Assembly: GCA_009823395.1 (NCBI GenBank)
Contig: CM020507.1
Coordinates: 6,470,501-6,534,500 of the forward strand
Reading direction: 5' to 3'
Length of the DNA: 64,000 bases
Source of the DNA: Thamnaconus septentrionalis
Lineage: Eukaryota; Chordata; Actinopteri; Tetraodontiformes; Monacanthidae
Both the position numbers and the translations under genes were made by a program. Positions 60,840-64,000 of the stretch are shown here, piece after piece. The notes under the pieces are model-generated. The model made no database searches and was not told where the DNA came from. It saw only the letters and a program-made list of their open reading frames with translations. Within the stretch, counting starts at the first letter, position 1, and the number at the start of each line of letters is the position of its first letter.

Positions 60840-60952
60840 AGTATTATATTTTATGTTATTTCTTTATTTCATTTTAATTCATATATATTTTTTCTGTACA
60901 TTGCTGTTGTAATGTGGGGTAATAAAGGCATTCTATTCTATTCTATTCTGTT
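60840..60952 (+). mobile_element. LINE 3' tail remnant
   Basis: Contains TGTACATTGCTGTTGTAATG, then TAATAAAGGCATTCTATTCT and TTCTA repeats. Same tail class as at 60-205. Confidence 0.55.
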
Positions 60953-61068
60953 TCAGTTCACAAGAGTATCGAGCTGGTCTCGGGGTTCAGGATTGGAGAA
61001 AGAAAGAACACCTGCCAGCTCCTTGCGGCCCGAGACCATCACAAGGTCTGCACAGGTAGAGTAGCTTT

Positions 61069-61177
61069 ACACACACACACAGACACACACACACACACAC
61101 AGACACACAGACACACAGACACACACACACGTACGCGCACGCACTCACGCACGCACACACACACCTGCGCGCGTGCA

Positions 61178-61245
<68 letters not shown>

Positions 61246-61315
61246 CGCATGCGCACGCACGCACGCACGCATGCACACACACACACACTCACACATTCAG
61301 ACACGCACACACGGG
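61069..61315. repeat. (CA)n tract with CGCA interruptions
   Basis: About 245 nt of CA with CG-containing variants. Cys/Val-rich frames are artefacts. Smaller CA/TG runs follow at 61397-61424 and 61509-61538. Confidence 0.95.
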
Positions 61316-61504
61316 GGTGTGGCCAGGAGATGTTGAGAGTGCTGTCGCTTGAGGGGTAAATCTTTGAACATTACATTCTTTAAGTGTCAGTGTGTTACAC
61401 ACACACACACACACACACACACACTTCCCTAGCAACAAGTGCAGACAGGTTGTTTTGCTCTAGAAAGTGGGAGGGGTCTATTTGTTGTTAAGATCCTGTC
61501 TGGG

Positions 61505-61539
<35 letters not shown>

Positions 61540-62049
61540 ACCCCACCCACACCTCCCCATTTACACACACGCACGCACACGCGCAGAGAGAGAGAGGGAG
61601 AGAGAGAAATCCCCAGATGAAACTCCAAGAACACAGGGATTTAATTCCTCCTTTATCGTTTCAGTGCATCGGAACCAGTTCCGCAAGGCAACGATAAGTG
61701 GAGAACACCGGGGGTGAGAACACGATCCAAGCAGGGCCCCCTTTTGAAGTCGTCTTTCTTCTTGGAACAAGCTTTGGCCCTTAATGTGGCCGGTTCAGGG
61801 GATCCATTAAGCGTAATGGTTTTAGGAGGATTGGAACGTTTCATCTCGGAGGGCCAAGAACAAAGTCGGTGGTGATCCCGGGTGGGGGTGGAGGCCACGG
61901 GGGGAGGATTCTGGGATGGGAATTCCCATAGCATGCTGCAAACAGGCTTACACGTGCTAACAGACAGGTGCTACCACCATCAATCGAGGGTCCGGGGATT
62001 GACTTGCTCAGCTTTTTACGAATGGGAACTTAAAGCGTTTCAGGTGAGA

Positions 62050-62358
62050 AAAAACCAGCGACCAAGGGGTAGTTGGACCATGGACCTAGGGGTAGTAGGA
62101 CCAGGGACCGAGGGGTAGTCGGCCCAGGGACTACGGGGTAGTCGGACTTTGGACCAAGGGATAGTCGGACCAGGGACTACTGGGTAGTCGGACCAGGGAC
62201 CGAGGGTAGTCGGACCTTGGACTTTGGACAAGGGGCAGTCGGACCAGGGACCGAGGGGTAGTAGGACCTGGGACCAAGAGGAAGTCGGACCAGGGACCAA
62301 GGGGTAGTCTCACTCCAGAGTTTTACCCCACCACAGATATTTAAGGAAAGTTGAAATG
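62050..62358 (+). repeat. 23-bp minisatellite block (copy B) with shared 3' flank
   Basis: About eleven degenerate units of the type seen at 16750-17035. They are followed by the same flank: GTCTCACTC, then CCACCACAGATATTTAAGGA and AAGTTGAAATG. Confidence 0.85.
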
Positions 62359-62833
62359 GACCAGGAGTGACGACTGTACAAATGAGTGCAGGAGGTGAGA
62401 GGTGGAGATAGAGGTGGAGATAGAGGTGGGTGTAGGGGTGGAGGTGGATGTAGAGGTAGGGGTGGAGGTGAAACCCGAGCCCCATCCAGGAACACGGCTG
62501 ACTGTTGGGGTTTTTAAGCTGACATGCTGTAAGCAGCAGCTGGGTCACATTAGTGTTGGTAAAAGGTGAAGAGGCCAAAACTCGGAAGGTTGAAAAACAT
62601 TCTGTCATATTTCGAGTGAACCGATGGAGGTTTCTGTGATGCCAGTGGAACCCGGGTGGTAGCAGGAACTATTTGGGGCTCCCCATGGGTGGGGTGGTGG
62701 GGTGTGGGTAAGGGGGGCAGCATTAGCCACATGTGACCACTTGACGGGGAGTCTCAGAGCACTGTGGTATTCCCGTGAACTCTTGCCAAGAGAGTCAATG
62801 TGAAAGCCAGATGCCAAGGAAAACCCTTCAATG

Positions 62834-62878
62834 TTCTTCTTCTTCTTCTTCTTCTTCTTCTTCTTCTTCTTCTTCTTT
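62834..62878. repeat. (TTC)15 microsatellite
   Basis: Perfect TTC run. Confidence 0.95.
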
Positions 62879-63640
62879 GCTCTTGTGCTGCTGTTTAGCT
62901 CTGGTCAATCTGCCACCATTTACAGCATCTGCAGTGTTCTCTTCAGTACGGGGATGTAACCATGGAGGTCACTACCGAGACCAAACACCAAGGACCGACC
63001 AGAGCACTGCAAATTTGAAATTGGCCTGAATTTGCTTCACACTAAAAGCAGAAGTTGTCATTGAAATGAATTAATTCAACTGAGAGAAGCCATTTCGGAT
63101 CTCTCAATTTTCACAAGTTGCTCACAAGTTATTAGGCAGTGGTAGCAGACCAAAAAAGGGGCACGTCAGGACGACTAATTCTTCAGACCAACAGATAGAG
63201 ATCCAGTGATGACACCAGGAGTGAACTTCAGACGGAGCTGCTCAGCCGCCGGGTGATTAAGCAAGGTGAGGGAGAACCCCAACACGCACCTGCAAAAGCT
63301 GGAGACGACATGAAACGAGAGAAAACGCTCCCAAAACAAAAGCCTCATCCAAAGAAAAACCACTTCAGAGGCCTTCAGAGGGTTAGGTCCTCCCTAATCC
63401 AGGGAAGCACTGCACATCTGAAGGACTCGGGGGGAGGGGGGAAAGTAGGGGTGGTGTTAGGGTTGGAGGTAGGGGTGGGTGTGTTCAGGGTAGGGGCGGA
63501 TGTGGAGGTGCAGGTGGAGGTAGGGGTGGGGTAGGGTTTTAGGTGGTCCTGGGTGTTTCTAAGTGGTTCTTCTTGTGCTCTGTCAGAAGCGCCCCCTACT
63601 GCCAGGCTGAGACCCAATCCCCTTCCATGACGCCACTCAC
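62879..63640. other. Upstream flank of kremen1, anonymous
   Basis: GGTGGAGGTAGGGG-type short repeats at 63430-63535 and one GGTGGTTCT-type patch at 63540-63570. No gene is seen. Confidence 0.5.
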
Positions 63641-63655
63641 ACACACACACACACA

Positions 63656-63734
<79 letters not shown>

Positions 63735-63848
63735 ACACACACACACACCTTCTGGGGTTAATGACTTTCTGGGTCTTTGCGGTGAGCCGACCTGTACCGA
63801 CCTGCCGACTCGCTGCTGTGGAAAGTACCCGAGTGAGTGTGAGTGAGT

Positions 63849-63895
<47 letters not shown>
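63640..63895. repeat. (AC)n microsatellite pair
   Basis: (AC)n with GCAC units at 63640-63748 and a second (AC)n at 63851-63894. Confidence 0.95.
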
Positions 63896-63896
<1 letters not shown>

Positions 63897-64000
63897 CCTG
63901 GGGTTTTGAACCGCGAGTCCCGGCTCGCCTCCCTCTCTCTCTCATCTTTCCCTCGTTTAGCGACGTTAGCCCTTTAATTACAAACATCCGACCAGCCAGC

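Noticed and set aside
60987..61310. Cys/Val-rich small protein frames (also near 15577, 18907, 23984, 33714 and 63640)
   Set aside because: Translations of CA/TG microsatellites.

Overview
This window is teleost nuclear DNA, most likely from a percomorph-type fish. The evidence is spliced vertebrate genes with canonical GT-AG junctions, very dense CA/GA/GATA and trinucleotide microsatellites, and fragments of typical fish transposons (Tc1/mariner, hAT-like, Penelope-like, L1-like, a tRNA-derived SINE). The species cannot be named from sequence alone.

Four protein-coding genes were rebuilt exon by exon, each with phases that join correctly. (1) xbp1, minus strand, CDS 4267 to 1696, five exons: the unfolded-protein-response bZIP factor. 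It has an intact IRE1 double stem-loop and 26-nt unconventional intron, and both the XBP1u (261 aa) and XBP1s (388 aa) frames are preserved. (2) coq5, plus strand, 9118 to 11769, seven exons, 331 aa: the mitochondrial C-methyltransferase of coenzyme Q synthesis. (3) znrf3, plus strand, about 15017 to 31373, eight exons, about 1,114 aa: the transmembrane RING E3 ligase that removes Frizzled/LRP6. No in-frame ATG is visible in its first exon. (4) kremen1, minus strand, 58537 to 38829, nine exons, 525 aa: the kringle-WSC-CUB Dickkopf co-receptor. znrf3 and kremen1 are convergent neighbours and both restrain Wnt signalling at the membrane. xbp1, znrf3 and kremen1 also cluster on human chromosome 22, whereas coq5 does not belong to that human cluster.

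Layout: 1-1.6 kb, LINE debris; 1.7-4.3 kb, xbp1; 4.3-9.1 kb, xbp1 promoter and repeats; 9.1-11.8 kb, coq5; 11.9-14.7 kb, repeats and purine-rich DNA; 14.7-31.4 kb, znrf3 with a 9.3-kb microsatellite-laden intron 1; 31.4-37.5 kb, a transposon graveyard (hAT-like element, inverted copy of the coq5 3' end, Tc1 and Penelope fragments, L1 tail, CpG-rich orphan segment); 37.6-58.6 kb, kremen1; 58.6-64 kb, SINE, fold-back element, minisatellite and microsatellites.

The most unusual points are lineage-style repeat growth inside znrf3 coding sequence (a poly-Q tract, a 23-25-aa repeat and a 51-55-aa repeat), the missing znrf3 start codon, the inverted coq5 3'-end duplicate, a 28-nt near-identical copy of the xbp1 stop-codon region, and two distant copies of a mobile block carrying a 23-bp minisatellite. 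I found no CRISPR array, operon or prokaryotic system.
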